A DNA stretch of 64,000 nucleotides from Lepidostoma basale (Eukaryota > Arthropoda > Insecta > Trichoptera > Lepidostomatidae), in the NCBI GenBank assembly GCA_022606425.2, contig JAHDVF020000053.1:1364001-1428000 (forward strand). Reading direction: 5' to 3'. Positions 1 to 11,293 of the stretch are shown piece by piece; within the stretch, counting starts at the first letter, position 1, and every line of letters starts with the position of its first letter. A program made the position numbers and the translations under genes. The notes beneath the pieces were generated by a model that saw nothing but the letters and a program-made list of their open reading frames with translations, was not told the origin of the DNA and did not search any database.

Positions 1-159
1 ATTTTTAATATTTAAGTGAAATAAACAACGTTATTTTTCAATTCCAAAATGAATTGCATTCTTATTGTTGAAACCGGTCGCCAAACATCGAACTACTGTA
101 GATTTAAACAAACTATTTATAAAAGGGCCAAGGATAACTAAACCGTAAAGTTAAAAAGA
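1..159. other. No feature seen
   Basis: AT-rich sequence before the first LINE fragment. No ORF, hairpin or repeat recognised. Confidence 0.5.
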
Positions 160-655
160 AGAATTGGACTAAGCTGGGCAGCTTTCGGTAACATGAGTTA
201 CATCCTTAACAACCGGAAAATACCGATCAACCTGAAACGAAAAGTCTATGAAGCCTGCGTTCTGCCAGTTGGTACTTATGGTCTTGAAACTGTTACATTG
301 TCCAAGCAAAGTGACCCAAAGAGCCATGGAAAGAGCCATGTTAGGAATAAGCCTAAGAGACACAGTCAGAAACGATACGGTGAGAGAAAGAACAAGGATC
401 ACTGACATCATCCACCGGGTGGCGACTCTAAAATGGCAATGATAAAGCTCAGATGAAAAGTGGACAAGAAGACTGTTGACTTGAAGACCGTGGACGGCAA
501 AAATAAGTGCAGGGCGATCGCAACTACGGTGGAAGGATGACCTGAACAGACACGTCGAAATAACTTGGATGCAGAGTGACATGGAAGCACATGGAGGAGG
601 CCTTTGTCCAGGAGTGGACGGGAATAGGCTGAGGAAGAAGAAGAAGATTTATAAA
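160..655 (+). mobile_element. RTE-clade LINE, 3' end fragment
   Basis: Broken reading frames from about 181 read as the C-terminal part of an RTE-type reverse transcriptase: a KVYEACVLPVGTYGLET block followed after a frame change by ATLKWQ and a WxxDL motif near 530-545. The fragment ends in a purine-rich AAG repeat tail near 630-647, as usual for the 3' ends of these LINEs. Several frame breaks make it non-functional. Confidence 0.75.
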
Positions 656-1370
656 AGGATTTTTAAAGCATCCATTGATAAACTGAACTTCCACTAAAAT
701 AAATTTCAACTGTATTCGATTATTTATACCAGCACTTTTAATACCGGTACATTCATTGATACGTGAGTGGATATCTGTACATGTATACGTAGTTCAACTT
801 AATTAAAATTCTCGTGTGCTGGCCACTCGTAAGGAAAATGTCAGTTAACATTTCACTTCGTTTGCTTTTTGTACGTTGATTGTGTACCAGCATGTACTTA
901 AGAATTGAGTAAATTTCATGCCCCCGAGAAAAGTGTATCAGATATGCAATTTACACTACCATTATGTACATAAATATTTAGGTCCGTATTGAAATAAAAT
1001 GGGATCGTGTCCTTGCGTTAGAAAGAGTAAAATGCCTCATAATTGAGATTGCGGGTCAGTGAGTCAGAAAATTTTATTTACAAAGAGTGTTCTTATCCCT
1101 TCTCATAAAATAATGTATCTAAACGGTAAGTGATATCCAAAACGAAGGGATATATGCAGTGACAACAGTAATCTTTAATTTAACTATTGAAATATGAAAA
1201 AAATATTCATTCTAATTTATTAAGTAGAATGAAATCACTTTATAGAATATAAGTACTTCAATCACTTTGTACATTGTAAATAGCAATCAACGACTATTAT
1301 CTAGAGTTACTCACTTACCAAGCATAATGAAATGAGATAATACTGGTTTGAAATGAAAATCCTCCGCAGA
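656..1370. other. AT-rich intergenic, nothing recognised
   Basis: No ORF over 60 codons with family resemblance, no clear inverted repeat and no tRNA-like box in this stretch. Confidence 0.5.
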
Positions 1371-2166
1371 ATTCTCGGACCTATTAAGGATGGTACCTAC
1401 TATATGAAGAACTATATAGTTTGCAGATCAATGCACATAAGACCAAGTGGATGATTGTTTCCAGGAGTAATAATGGCCTAGCCTCACCACTGAGAGATAT
1501 TTGCATGGAGGTAGATAGTCAGAGAGTTCACTTATCTCGGTACGATCATGACGGAAGCCAACGATATACACGCGGAGTTGGAACACAGAGTTCAAAAAGG
1601 TCTACGAGCTGCAGCCTCCTTCCGAACGTTCCTAAAGTCCAAGCTTCTATCCAGAAACACCAAGCTGCGTATTTATAACACCATCATCAAGCCAGTGATG
1701 ATATATGGTTCTGAGTCATGGACAATGACTCTAAAATAACATCAAAGAATATACTGGTTGGAGAATAGAATTCGTAGAATTATCCTGGGACCCAGACCCG
1801 GTGTTGCAGCGGAAACTTGAAGGCATAAGACCAACCAAGAGATCCGTGCGATGACCCAGCAACTCCTTACAATGAGCACCGTGAGAGCCGGTCGCCTAGC
1901 ATGGATTGGGCATGTATGCCGAACCAAAGAGACCAGAGCAATCAAGACCCTGTACGCGTCTAGACCGACTGGAGTAAGACCTCTAGGAAGGCCTAGACAG
2001 CACCTAATGGACAATGTTCTGGCTGACCTGGCTAGGTTGGGCAAATCGGACTGCTGGGAGCAAAAGGCGCAGGATCGAGGAGCTTGGCGAAAAATCATCA
2101 AGGAGGCTAAAACTCTTCTCTCTACTCTACGAGTTGTAAGGCCATAGGAAGTAAGTAAGTAAGTAA
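1371..2166 (+). mobile_element. Non-LTR retrotransposon 3' end with AAGT tail
   Basis: Three overlapping frames (about 1421-1678, 1548-1739, 1851-2147) together read as the C-terminal half of a LINE reverse transcriptase: AHKTKWM, then KLRIYNTIIKPVMIYGSE, then RLAWIGHVCR and GRPRQHLMDN motifs. The last frame stops at 2145-2147 and is followed by four AAGT units (2149-2166), a typical microsatellite tail marking the 3' end. At least two frameshifts; 5'-truncated. This subfamily differs from family A described elsewhere in the window. Confidence 0.8.
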
Positions 2167-2483
2167 TATATGAAGAAAAATATTCAACTCGCTCTACGAC
2201 GTATAGGTTTATTAAAACAATAGGTTGCATTGGCTCGGGTATTTGTACCGAATGTGTGATTAGGAGCTCTACAAAAGATAATACGATTCAATAGAGTGAA
2301 GAAGTGTCGGCTGAGCATTAGAATGCACTCGCTAGTTGGATGATGTCGAAACAGTATGTCGGGCACTAGGGCAAAACTGGAAGGTGGCAGCAATAGTCAT
2401 GACAATATGGATACGTTTATTGGAGGAAGCTAAGGCCCACCGATGATTATAGTGCTGAGGATTGTGTTGATAATGACTTTTGG

Positions 2484-2530
2484 TTATTAATGTACTGACC
2501 GGTTTCCCCCATCTTCAGGCACTTCAGTCT
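2484..2530 (-). repeat. Decayed hammerhead-repeat relic (CCGG type)
   Basis: On the minus strand 2518-2497 reads CTGAAGA, a short G run where stem II should be, then GAAA, CCGG and TC. The core blocks are present but stem II has lost one arm, so it should be inactive. The flanks 2167-2480 and 2531-3040 are AT-rich with nothing else recognised. Confidence 0.45.
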
Positions 2531-3040
2531 AATACGATCACACGAGCATATATTTATATTTAGAATTTAGTTAAAGTGGGAAAGGGAGAAATAATAAATT
2601 AAGTGTGTATTATTATATCTTGACAATTAAAGAATTATGAAAATTCTAGTTAATGTAAAGGTAAATTAATTTATTTTTCTCTTTACATAAAATGGTTCGT
2701 GGCACTGCAAAAAACATGTTAATTTGATTCGCCGTCAGGGTCACTTAAGCCTGAATGTACAATTACGAAGAAAATCTAACTCCTTGGCAACTGTAATATG
2801 CAATTTCACAAATAAAAACGGCGGAATTGTAACGAGAAAGTTTAATAGAAAATGTAAATAATCCTATTCCGTTATAGTTCAATATACGCTTTTTAATTTT
2901 ATAATATGTATGTTTTTTAATCGAAGTGTACATCAGAAGTTTTTATTATTGTATAATACGAGTATGTATAAGTGTGTAATATAAAGTAAAGTGGTATACG
3001 AGTATTTTGCTTTCATTTGAAATGATATGTTTCGTTTAAT

Positions 3041-3430
3041 TCTTCTTCTTCTTCTTTTGGTGCCGTGCCAGGTTTCCCCAACGTTGGCGATCACTACAGC
3101 AACCATAGTGATTCCTGGGAAAAGGTGACCAGAGTGGTTTCCCGTTGCCTTCTCTGGTGGATTTTTCTGTCGGGGTTACCTTCCCTTAGCTGGTTGGATC
3201 TGGTTTGGAGGCGCCAGAAACCCGCCTTTCATCCCCTCGTTATCTGCTGTGATCACACGGTTATGAGTGTGACCCCATTGCCCGGGGTTCGCGACAGGGT
3301 CGCTAACGAGTTGGACTAGTCAGTAGTGTTGCCGATGGAATGCAACTGGGCGTTTCGTAGCATTTTATAGAATCACACCCTCCAGCAAGATGTGACTCGC
3401 CGCGACCCTACTGACAATTCGAACCCCAAT
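3041..3430 (-). repeat. GC-rich interspersed repeat with LINE-type tail
   Basis: Begins with a CTT repeat (AAG tail on the minus strand) followed by a segment matching the 3' end of RTE LINEs (minus strand reads VIANVGET). The rest, to about 3425, is much more GC-rich than its surroundings and has one meaningless open frame on the plus strand. I interpret it as a minus-strand retroelement fragment of unknown family. Confidence 0.5.
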
Positions 3431-3535
3431 TTTACGTTATAATATTTTAATTAAAAAATATAGTGTATTATAACGTATAATTGTAGAAATTTTATTTTGT
3501 TAATCTTTAGAATATTATCTTTTTCTCCTGTTAGA

Positions 3536-3895
3536 TATTTGGTCTTTTCCTGTAGTCAGGCTGGCCTGGGAAGTTGACTCCCAGCTATCCTTCCATCTCT
3601 TTGCTCCCTCCGGTCTTCCGGGAAGACGGTAGCCAACAGGAATCTGATGCATCACAACGTATGCGATTCTGGAGGGATCCATCTTCTGCACGTGCGCATG
3701 CCAGTGTCTTCTGCGTTATCTACCCTATTTGACAATATCTTTCACTTTGCAGATTTCACGGATAGCCGTGTTCCTTATCCTATCTCGAAGAGTCTTTCCT
3801 GTTATTGTCCTTAGGTCCGTATCTCTGCCACCCGCACTTTAGCCTTCGTTCTTGTGGTATCCGCTCTGGTCTCAATCCCTGTGTAGTATTATGTT
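3536..3895 (-). mobile_element. RTE-clade LINE fragment
   Basis: The minus strand encodes a RWH-AHVQKMDPSRI and GRPEGAKRWKD-like block, the conserved tail region of RTE reverse transcriptases. Frames are broken and the fragment abuts another LINE copy at 3909. Confidence 0.65.
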
Positions 3896-3908
3896 TTGTT
3901 TAAATATA

Positions 3909-4430
3909 AAATATAACTAACTAACTGACCATCACGCGGCCGGTAGGCAGAAAGAATGGACTGCCACACTTTTCTTTCCTAACATATTTCTCTCACTTCC
4001 TCAACATTCATACATCGTGTCATGCACGCGCGTCGATTTCTCTGACTCCTCACATGGCCGACATTCAATATTTGATCGTGCCACGTTTTCCTCGGTCTTC
4101 CACTATTTCTGGTTCCATTTACATCGTTAATATACTCGTATACTTTTTTTACCATTCTTTCTTCATTCATTCTTTCCATGTGTCCAAACCATCTTAAAGA
4201 TCATTTCATTATTTTGTTCATGACACCATCATTCGCACCGCATTCACTTCTTATGTTTTCATTCGACACTCTATCATACACAGAGTATCCACACATTCGT
4301 TCATTCAAGAGATCTCATTTCTACTGCATTTATTCTACTTTCATCCTTCTTTTGCCAGTTCCATGCTTCGCTTCCATACATAAGGGTCGGTAGAAGAACA
4401 CCATTGTGCACTGCCATTCTAGCTTTTTTG
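3909..4430 (-). mobile_element. LINE family A, 3' end copy
   Basis: Minus-strand copy of the most abundant LINE in this window. It reads from an AVHNGVLLPTLMYGSEAWNW-like start near 4425 through [24 protein letters not shown] and [13 protein letters not shown], ending near 3909 in a tail of TTAG units on the coding strand. Frameshifts break the frame. Diagnostic features of family A are the WHDQ block, the CMNVEE block and the GGCGTGATGGTTAG 3' end. Confidence 0.85.
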
Positions 4431-4499
4431 GATAGGTTTTATAAAATCTTTTATTAAAGGTTTTACATAATCAATATAAAATATAGTGGTGTAAAATGT

Positions 4500-4640
4500 G
4501 TTTTGTTTTCTTCTCAGTCGTATTCCTCATTATTGAGGATCGTGTCCAATGAGAGTCCAGTCAGATCCCTGATTTGATCGGACCAGCGGCTCGGTGGTCG
4601 TCCTTGTGCCTTCCCTTCCCTCCACTTTGCTCATGATGAT
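4500..4640 (-). mobile_element. RTE-clade LINE, short 3' fragment
   Basis: Minus strand reads a GRPPSRWSDQIRDLTG-like block near 4560-4610 that is typical of the C-terminus of RTE reverse transcriptases. Only the last 45 or so codons remain. Confidence 0.6.
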
Positions 4641-5155
4641 GAATTTTTTTGTATAAAAGTAATTTTTTTTAGAAATTCTTCGCTCGGTTTCACTAGTAGT
4701 CAAGCTACTTCAAAACAATATTTTCGACTTTTATTTTTGCACAAACCAAACCTGTAGGCACATTCATACATACATAATTTAAATAACAGCAATTGTCATG
4801 CTTAATAAAGTGAGTTATTTTTATTTTTATCTGTTTAATTATCACAAAAAATGTTAGGCATTTAGCCAAAGACATAAACACCCTTTATAAGTAATATTTC
4901 AAATTCGATTGCGGATATTGAACTAACGTTTTAAGAGTTGTAATATCTCATAACGGATCCCGGAAAATAACCATTGTTAACAATAAATTAATGAAGTGTC
5001 TACTGGGCTTAGCGGCCGGGTCAAGGAGACTTAATGCACATAATAATTTATATTTAATTTGAATCATTAACTGTTTATAAAAAATATATATCTGCTAGTA
5101 AAATAACGAAAGTATATTTCAATGGTGTCATTGCAATGCAACATTAATATTTAAG
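4641..5155. other. AT-rich intergenic, nothing recognised
   Basis: No supported ORF, RNA gene or repeat boundary seen. Confidence 0.5.
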
Positions 5156-5637
5156 ATATAAAATGCATAATAGTGTTCTTGTGCTGACTCTTATGTATGG
5201 AAGTGAAGCATGGAACTGGCAAAAGAAGGATGAAAGTAGAATCAATGCAGTAGAAATGAGATCTTTAAGACGAATCTGTGGCAAATCTGTATATGATAGA
5301 GTGTCAAATGCAAGTATAAGAAGTGAATTTGGTGCGAATGAAAGTGTTATGAACAAAATAATGAAAGGGTCATTAAGATGGTTTGGACACATGGAAAGAA
5401 TGAGTGAAGACAGAATGGTAAAGAAGGTATATACTCGTATGTAAAAGGCGTGAACGGAGCTAGGAATAGACGAAGGCCGAGGAAAACGTGGCACGATCAA
5501 ATCAATCAAATATTAAATGTCGGTCACGTGAGGAGTCGGAGAAATCGACGTGCGTGCATGACAAGATGTATGAATGTAGAGGTAACGAGAGAAGTATGTC
5601 AAGACAGAACAGTGTGGCGATGGTTAGTTAGTTAGTA
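5156..5637 (+). mobile_element. LINE family A, 3' end copy
   Basis: Reads [41 protein letters not shown] and [12 protein letters not shown] in two frames joined by one frameshift near 5440, then a GTTAG tail at about 5624-5636. 5'-truncated; one of the better preserved copies. Confidence 0.88.
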
Positions 5638-5639
5638 TG

Positions 5640-5885
5640 GGATATATATTCTCCTCTTCAGCCTTCTTCCCTACACTGCTGGAAATAACACTCTTACATT
5701 TTGCTCCACTCGTCCCTATTTTGTACCTTCCGCATCCGGGACTTCATCAGTCCATCTTTTAGATGGCCTCCCGACACTTGTTCCTTGTCTAAGGTCTCCA
5801 TTGGAGTATTCTGAGTGTCCATCTGGTACTGCCGTGTATGGCAATATTTCCTGCCCATTTCCACTTCAATTTAGATGTAAGATCC
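5640..5885 (-). mobile_element. RTE-clade LINE fragment
   Basis: Minus-strand sequence resembles the spacer region of RTE elements that ends in SGGHLKDGL and MRKVQNRDEW-like motifs. It joins an oppositely oriented copy through a perfect inverted repeat at 5851-5918. Confidence 0.55.
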
Positions 5886-5918
5886 ATGATACATCTAAAT
5901 TGAAGTGGAAATGGGCAG
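5851..5918. repeat. Perfect inverted repeat at LINE-LINE junction
   Basis: Arms 5851-5879 and 5890-5918 are exact reverse complements over 29 nt with a 10-nt loop. The arms belong to two RTE fragments in opposite orientation (minus to the left, plus to the right), so the structure is probably a head-to-head retrotransposition or inversion junction. Confidence 0.85.
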
Positions 5919-6400
5919 AATGGCTTTATAATAATGCCATAATGTCTAGAGACTAAAGTCTTCAACCAGTGCGTCTTGGCAGTCATGACGTACGAAGCAG
6001 AGACGTGGACACTGACAAAAGGTCTAGTCTATAGATTCAAGTTCGCCCAACGCGCCATGGAAAGAGCCATGCTTGGAATAACATTGAGGGACAGATTTCG
6101 AAACGAATTTATTCGACAACAAACCAAGGTGACTGAGGTGGCTCAGAGGATGGGCGGGCTGAAGTGGCGATGTGTGTCGGAGAACCTACGGCCGATGGGG
6201 GAGACGGGTTCTGGAGTGGAGACCGCGTACAGGATTCCGCAGAGTTGGACGTCCCCCTGCCCGCTGGATCAACGATCTGAAGAGGATTGCTGGACATGGA
6301 TGGATGGAAGCAGCAATGGATAGGGGGTTGTGGCGTGCTTTCGGAGAGGCCTACTTTCAGCAGTGGATGACAGACAGCTGATGATGATATGATGATCCAT
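5905..6400 (+). mobile_element. RTE-clade LINE, 3' end
   Basis: Plus-strand frames read YEAETWTLTK, QRAMERAMLGITLRDR, GRPPARWINDLKRIAGHGWM and WRAFGEAYFQQW, then stop at 6379-6381 followed by TGATGA repeats (3' tail). One frame change near 6160 separates the two parts. This is the common lepidopteran-type RTE arrangement, unrelated in detail to family A. Confidence 0.85.
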
Positions 6401-6935
6401 GATATCTGCAACTTTGGTTCAGCCTCTAATTTCTTTCTTACCTATTTATCTCGAAGACTCGCGCCGAACATTTGCTTCTCCATGGATGGTTGTATGCATT
6501 TTATTTAATACGTGGACACTTGTTGCTGTGATAGTGTTGTCCCTAATCCGTGTGTAAGTATTGGCATTGTAAACGCATCAAACATTTTTCTATTTAGACA
6601 AAGTATGTAAGTAATAGTGGTTAATGACTATCCATTAACCACTTTTATTTAACGTTCACGAAACAAAAAATAAGTGTCTCCGAATTTGTACGTAATATTC
6701 GTGACACATCGATGATTTCCTTAATGTATTCAATAAGCAGCTATCAAGTATCGACCATATGTGTAAGCAATTACATGACTTTTGCACTCTCACAATACGG
6801 CGTGGGAACGTGTTGATGTGTGTAGATTGTATATTATTATATGTTATTATTATGTGGGTATCATTTAATACTAAATAACAGTACCTATATATAATGAAAA
6901 ACTGGTGATGAAACCTACCATGATAATAAAGAAAA
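6401..6935. other. Intergenic, nothing recognised
   Basis: No supported gene. A short inverted repeat near 6615-6645 involves a GTGGTTAATG arm; it has no other element features. Confidence 0.45.
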
Positions 6936-7300
6936 AATGCAACAAAATGTTCTTCTACTTCTTCTGCTTTATTTAGGAGTGTGTCCTGTTATTTCTCGGA
7001 GCCTGTTCCTGGGATCTAGATGTCCAACTGTCTCGCCATCTTTTGGGTGGTCTTCCTGGAGGTCGATTTCCTGTTGGTACTTTATTTGCTGCTTTACTTA
7101 TCGATCTCTCCACATGATCTCTTCAGTAGCGTCTTCTCGGTCCCATCACACGACATCTTTCACTTTGTATTGATATATGATCACATACTCGTAGATCATT
7201 CTTATTTCGGAATTTCTTACTCTGTCTTGGAGTGTCGTTGTCGTCCTCATTTCTATGGTTCTTCTTGGGAGATTTTTTTTCTGATGGTGTCAGCCCTCGT
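6936..7300 (-). mobile_element. LINE fragment, degenerate
   Basis: The minus strand holds broken LINE-like frames with a CTT/AAG-rich end near 6950. The pattern of conserved Trp and Arg codons resembles the other RTE pieces, but no diagnostic motif is intact. 7301-7705 contains nothing else I can name. Confidence 0.5.
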
Positions 7301-7705
7301 TTCGATGTTATAAATCTACTCGTATATTTATTGTTGGTATTTGTAACCCCTTTTAAATTTTAAACAGGGATGAGTGTGTAAAGCGAAGGGTCCATTAGCA
7401 AGAATTCTTCCGTCTCTCACTGCGTAAACATCCCTTTGCAAGACGATTATCAAACTTGAAAATGTAATGCTCAGGGTGTTTACACATTGAAATACACTTG
7501 GGGAAGTTTACTTGCTTGTTTTATTTATTTATCGATCATTTACCAAGTAAATGGTTTTTATATAATACAATACCACCCAACTGAGGTAATCCATTCTAGG
7601 GAGGCATTTTTCGCACTCTATATAATCTCAATAGAAAAAAAATACAAAATTAGGGAACAAGTAGAACAAACATATCTTAACATTTATTAATTAAAAAATT
7701 ATTGT

Positions 7706-7995
7706 CTTAATTCTTCTTCTTCTTCGATGGCCCTACAGCCCATATCGAGCCTTAGCCTCCAGTATTCTTCACCTCCAACTCCTCCTGTCCTCCGCTTCGA
7801 CCCTCCAATCTGACACTCGTAACAATTTCGCCCCATCTCTCCCAACTTCATCCTTCCATTGCAGCCTTGGTCGTCCAATTGGTCTTTTACCACCTGGGTG
7901 CCACTCCAGCAATCTTTTTGGGGTTCGCGATGACGGCATCCTCTGCACGTGACCGGCCCATCTCAGTATATTCAGTCTGACCTGGGTGGAGAGGC
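7706..7995 (-). mobile_element. RTE-clade LINE, 3' end
   Basis: Minus strand reads LNILRWAGHVQRMPS, LEWHPGGKRPIGRPRLQWKDE and DWRVEAEDRRSWR, ending in a GAAGAAGAAGAA tail at 7709-7725. A second copy of this subfamily is at 19845-20095. Confidence 0.85.
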
Positions 7996-8955
7996 TTTGT
8001 AAATATATATAAATAATTGTCTTAATTATACGTATATTAATTGTATTGTTACTTAACGCTTGGCTTCAAGAATCTATGGATTCTTCCATTGATACAAAGG
8101 ACCCGACTAATGCATCTAGACGGGCTGGCTTGTGAACTTCTGGGTCGAAGAGGAAGAAGAAGGCGGTGGTTATCACTGTTACCCTCTTTTGTCTAATGCA
8201 AAAAAGAACGTTATTTTTTATTTACATAGTGTTGTTTACTGATTATGACGTCTTCAATGACACGAAGTAACATCAAGGATGTGTTCTAGACCTTTACGAC
8301 TAGTAGTCACGCGGCATCATTTCACGCAACACGCATGACTTGTGGCTAGTTTTATGTAATGAGTTCGCAGACGGAATCGGTAACATAGAGAGTCGTTCTC
8401 AGCTGTTATAATCGTACGCACATTATGTATAAATCTACATACGTACCCACACTTTCAATTTCATTTGATTACGACAAAATCTAGGCGTAAAATGGAAATA
8501 ATAAACCAATGAAATATGCCTGCTTTTTAGTATCCTGGATGAATAACTGAAAAAAATTATGGCTCCAGAATGAAAAATGACCGACGAACCAATATTTCAA
8601 ATATACTCGTATATTGAATATACTATACTGAACAAATTATGGCTACTAAAAATACATTTTTTTATACAGTACATATATGTAACTAACAATTCAACCAAGA
8701 AAGAAAGAATAGACTACCTGATGAACCAATATTTCAAATATATAGTACGTTTATAAGACTAATACTCTTGAAAGAGATAGAGAGTGTCTTGTCTTCCTAA
8801 AGTAGAACCTTTTCTCACGCGTTCCTGGTATTTTACCTGTTCTCAAATATATTCCTTGTACTTAAATATATTTGTTTATTATATTTTGAGATAATAATGT
8901 GATTTGATTTAGTAACTAAAAATCTAATCTTATTGATCAAGCCGTGTAATATTAA
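7996..8955. other. AT-rich intergenic, nothing recognised
   Basis: No ORF or repeat boundary that I can support. A CATAGTGTTG-type motif and poly-pyrimidine stretches occur, without structure. Confidence 0.45.
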
Positions 8956-8959
8956 TCTA

Positions 8960-9072
8960 TAGAAGGGGTACCCACCGCTTACCCGAGGCTGTTATAGGGC
9001 GCAGCGACGCCCTTTCGTCATCCTCGCTCATTCACTTCCTAGGCCCGTCCCCCGTCCATCCGGGACTGACAT
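8960..9072 (-). repeat. Short interspersed repeat (copy 1)
   Basis: A GC-rich block of about 110 bp containing GAGGCTGTTATAGGGCG and the reverse complement of AGTCCCGGATGGAC. The same block occurs on the plus strand at 55015-55125 inside the MTF-1 gene. Family unknown. Confidence 0.7.
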
Positions 9073-9123
9073 TAATTAATTGTTATTTCATTTATGAAAA
9101 TCGAAGAGACACCAGGCCATATT

Positions 9124-9527
9124 TGAGGGTATTATTTGCAAACCTGGCAAACTCCATCATTAGATGTTTGAGGAAATCGAAAAAACTGATACGCTAATAA
9201 AATGAGCTTTTTACGATATTTATTTTTTTCATCTCAACCAGTTAGTATTTTAAAAGTAATCAGCCATGAAATAATCATCATTATGTTGATAATTAAAGTA
9301 AATTAATGAATTTCATTTTGGAGTTTGCCAGCTTTGCAACACTCAAGTGGAGGCTGCCATGTTTGCAACAAACCCCATATTTTAATAGCAAAATTCTTCA
9401 GAATGAAATCGAATTTGAAACTGAAAATCAGTAAAAATTGTGTGCAAATGTATTATGAATAAGACCCAATTCATATCTCACTTTTGATTGTTGGTGGAGT
9501 TTGCCGGTTTTGCAAATAATACCCTCA
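9124..9527. mobile_element. MITE with about 34-bp terminal inverted repeats
   Basis: The ends 9124-9157 and 9494-9527 are imperfect reverse complements starting TGAGGGTATTATTTGCAAA. The interior (about 335 bp) is AT-rich, non-coding and repeats the GAGTTTGCC-GCTTTGCAA motif of the ends. Size and structure fit a non-autonomous DNA transposon. A target duplication is not decisive (ATTT on both sides), so the superfamily is open. Confidence 0.7.
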
Positions 9528-9775
9528 TTTAAGCTACTCTTTTTTCCCCCTTCTATGCCCCGCACTTACAAACACAAACACATGATATATACAGCCAATA
9601 CAGTTATCTTATCTCTAAGGGAATATAAAGCAAAAATCTTTAAATTAATAGTGTAAGGAAGGCGGGACACAGTTGGGGGGTGGAAGAGAGTAAATGTAGG
9701 GTTTAGGAAGAAAAAAAACAGTAGAGTTTATAGACAGGCGAAAAAGAGTTATACAATATTAATTTTAAACTTCAC

Positions 9776-9965
9776 TGTCCTCTTGCCGGCACTGTTTCCC
9801 GGTGTGGGATTTTTCCTCCTCCAACGGCTCATTTCTCTGTCCATCCCTCTTCATCCATATCTTTACAGTTTCCCCAGTCTTCTTTGACGCAGAGCGCCCA
9901 TCTTTTTCTTGGTCTACCTCACGCACCACTCATCTGGACACAATCTTTGGTCTCCTGTCATCTGG
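9776..9965 (-). mobile_element. LINE fragment
   Basis: Minus strand has broken frames with an RRWRKNPTPGNS-like start and a CRQEDS end resembling the C-terminal zone of RTE elements. 9528-9775 to its left is AT-rich without features. Confidence 0.5.
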
Positions 9966-10088
9966 TATTCAATATTAAGCTTTTAAAAATTTATGAGCAA
10001 TCAAAAAGACTAATTTAACGTTTTTAATCACTTGTTAATGGAGACATCTATAATGACATATTGGTGGGCTTCCACTTGTGCTTAACGT

Positions 10089-10110
10089 CGACCGGTTTCG
10101 GTCTTCGCCC
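10089..10110 (-). repeat. Decayed hammerhead core (CCGG type)
   Basis: Minus strand reads CGAAGA, a two-base remnant of stem II, GAAA, CCGG, TC, GAC. Same lineage as the relics at 2497-2518 and 12345-12375. The rest of 9966-11170 is very AT-rich; one small hairpin at about 10863-10911 (17-nt arms, two mismatches) is the only other structure. Confidence 0.45.
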
Positions 10111-11175
10111 GGTAAATATATAATATTTAAAAAAAAAATTATCAAAATTTTTTTTTCATTATTTAAAATAAGCTTCTACCAAGAAATATAAATTATAAAT
10201 TTTTTATTATTTTTTGTGTTAAATAAATTTAAATTTTGATTTTAAAATTCACAGAAACGTATTATTTACTATTTTTAATTCGTGTTCATGTATTATAAAT
10301 AACATCTTCGTTATTATATACCTCATCACTTTTCCAAAGACTTTCAGAAAAGTATTACGATAAAAGTTGAGCTATTTACATGTTACCTTACCACATGATG
10401 CCTTTATATGGCTAAACTTGTCAACAGTACGTATAGCTAGAAAAAACTCGTTAAATAGGCGAATTTATTTATTATATAGTATGTACTCGTATAGGTATGT
10501 TTTTTGACACGGAGCTTAACAACATTTACAATTTTGAAACAAAATATGATTGTTTCACATTTATTAAATTTTACTCTTCAAATCATCATATAATTACGAC
10601 CGATTTGACAGATCGCTGACATTATCTGCTGTATAAATAACGAAGCTTCTGACATCCGACAAGCTCGTAAGAAAATAAGTCAAACGAAACATTTAAAAAA
10701 AGTTTATAACATTTTAATTCTAATTATAACAATGAACTTTTTTTAGTTTAACAATATTTTTATTATTTTATTTTCGCTAAATTTAATTGCCAATAGAAAG
10801 TTGATTTATGAAAATATATTTAATGAATCAAATCATTATGTTTTAAATACAACCATAATATAATGAGGGCACAATATGATACTTTTGAAATTATCATATT
10901 ATGCCTTCATACTCAAACGTGAAAGAAATAATCCAGGGTGTTAACAGCTTAAGTTGATAACAATACTTTTTTTTAAATATCGAATTAAATAAATCATTTT
11001 GTTGTCAATATGTTCAATCAAATATTGTTCCTAGACTCGTGAGATTGTATCGCGACTGCAGACATGAACAAATTAAGGCTCTCGTGTTTCCTGGGGCAGT
11101 TGAACGCACATTACATGTGCCGGCTCCATGCGGGGCCGCATCGAAAGTAAAACTCTGCCCGGGTGGGGGAGGATG

Positions 11176-11210
11176 TATATAAAACCACGTGCAAGATTAC
11201 GTGTGGATCA
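11176..11210 (+). promoter_or_regulatory. TATA box and probable start site of the cuticle gene
   Basis: TATATAAAA at 11176-11184 lies 110 nt before the ATG of the cuticular protein gene. About 30 nt downstream is an ATCA initiator-like sequence (11207-11210), which gives an 80-90 nt 5' leader. The region just upstream (11080-11170) is unusually GC-rich for this window. TATA-driven promoters are usual for strongly expressed cuticle genes. Confidence 0.7.
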
Positions 11211-11293
11211 AAGCTCCATCAACTCTGAACTAATCCGTGTCTTAAGGAATAGCACATACTTTAAAAAGTGATATTACTTTAGTTTTGTTAAAA

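Noticed and set aside
3065..3319. 84-codon plus-strand frame
   Set aside because: Lies in a minus-strand retroelement fragment and shows no family resemblance.
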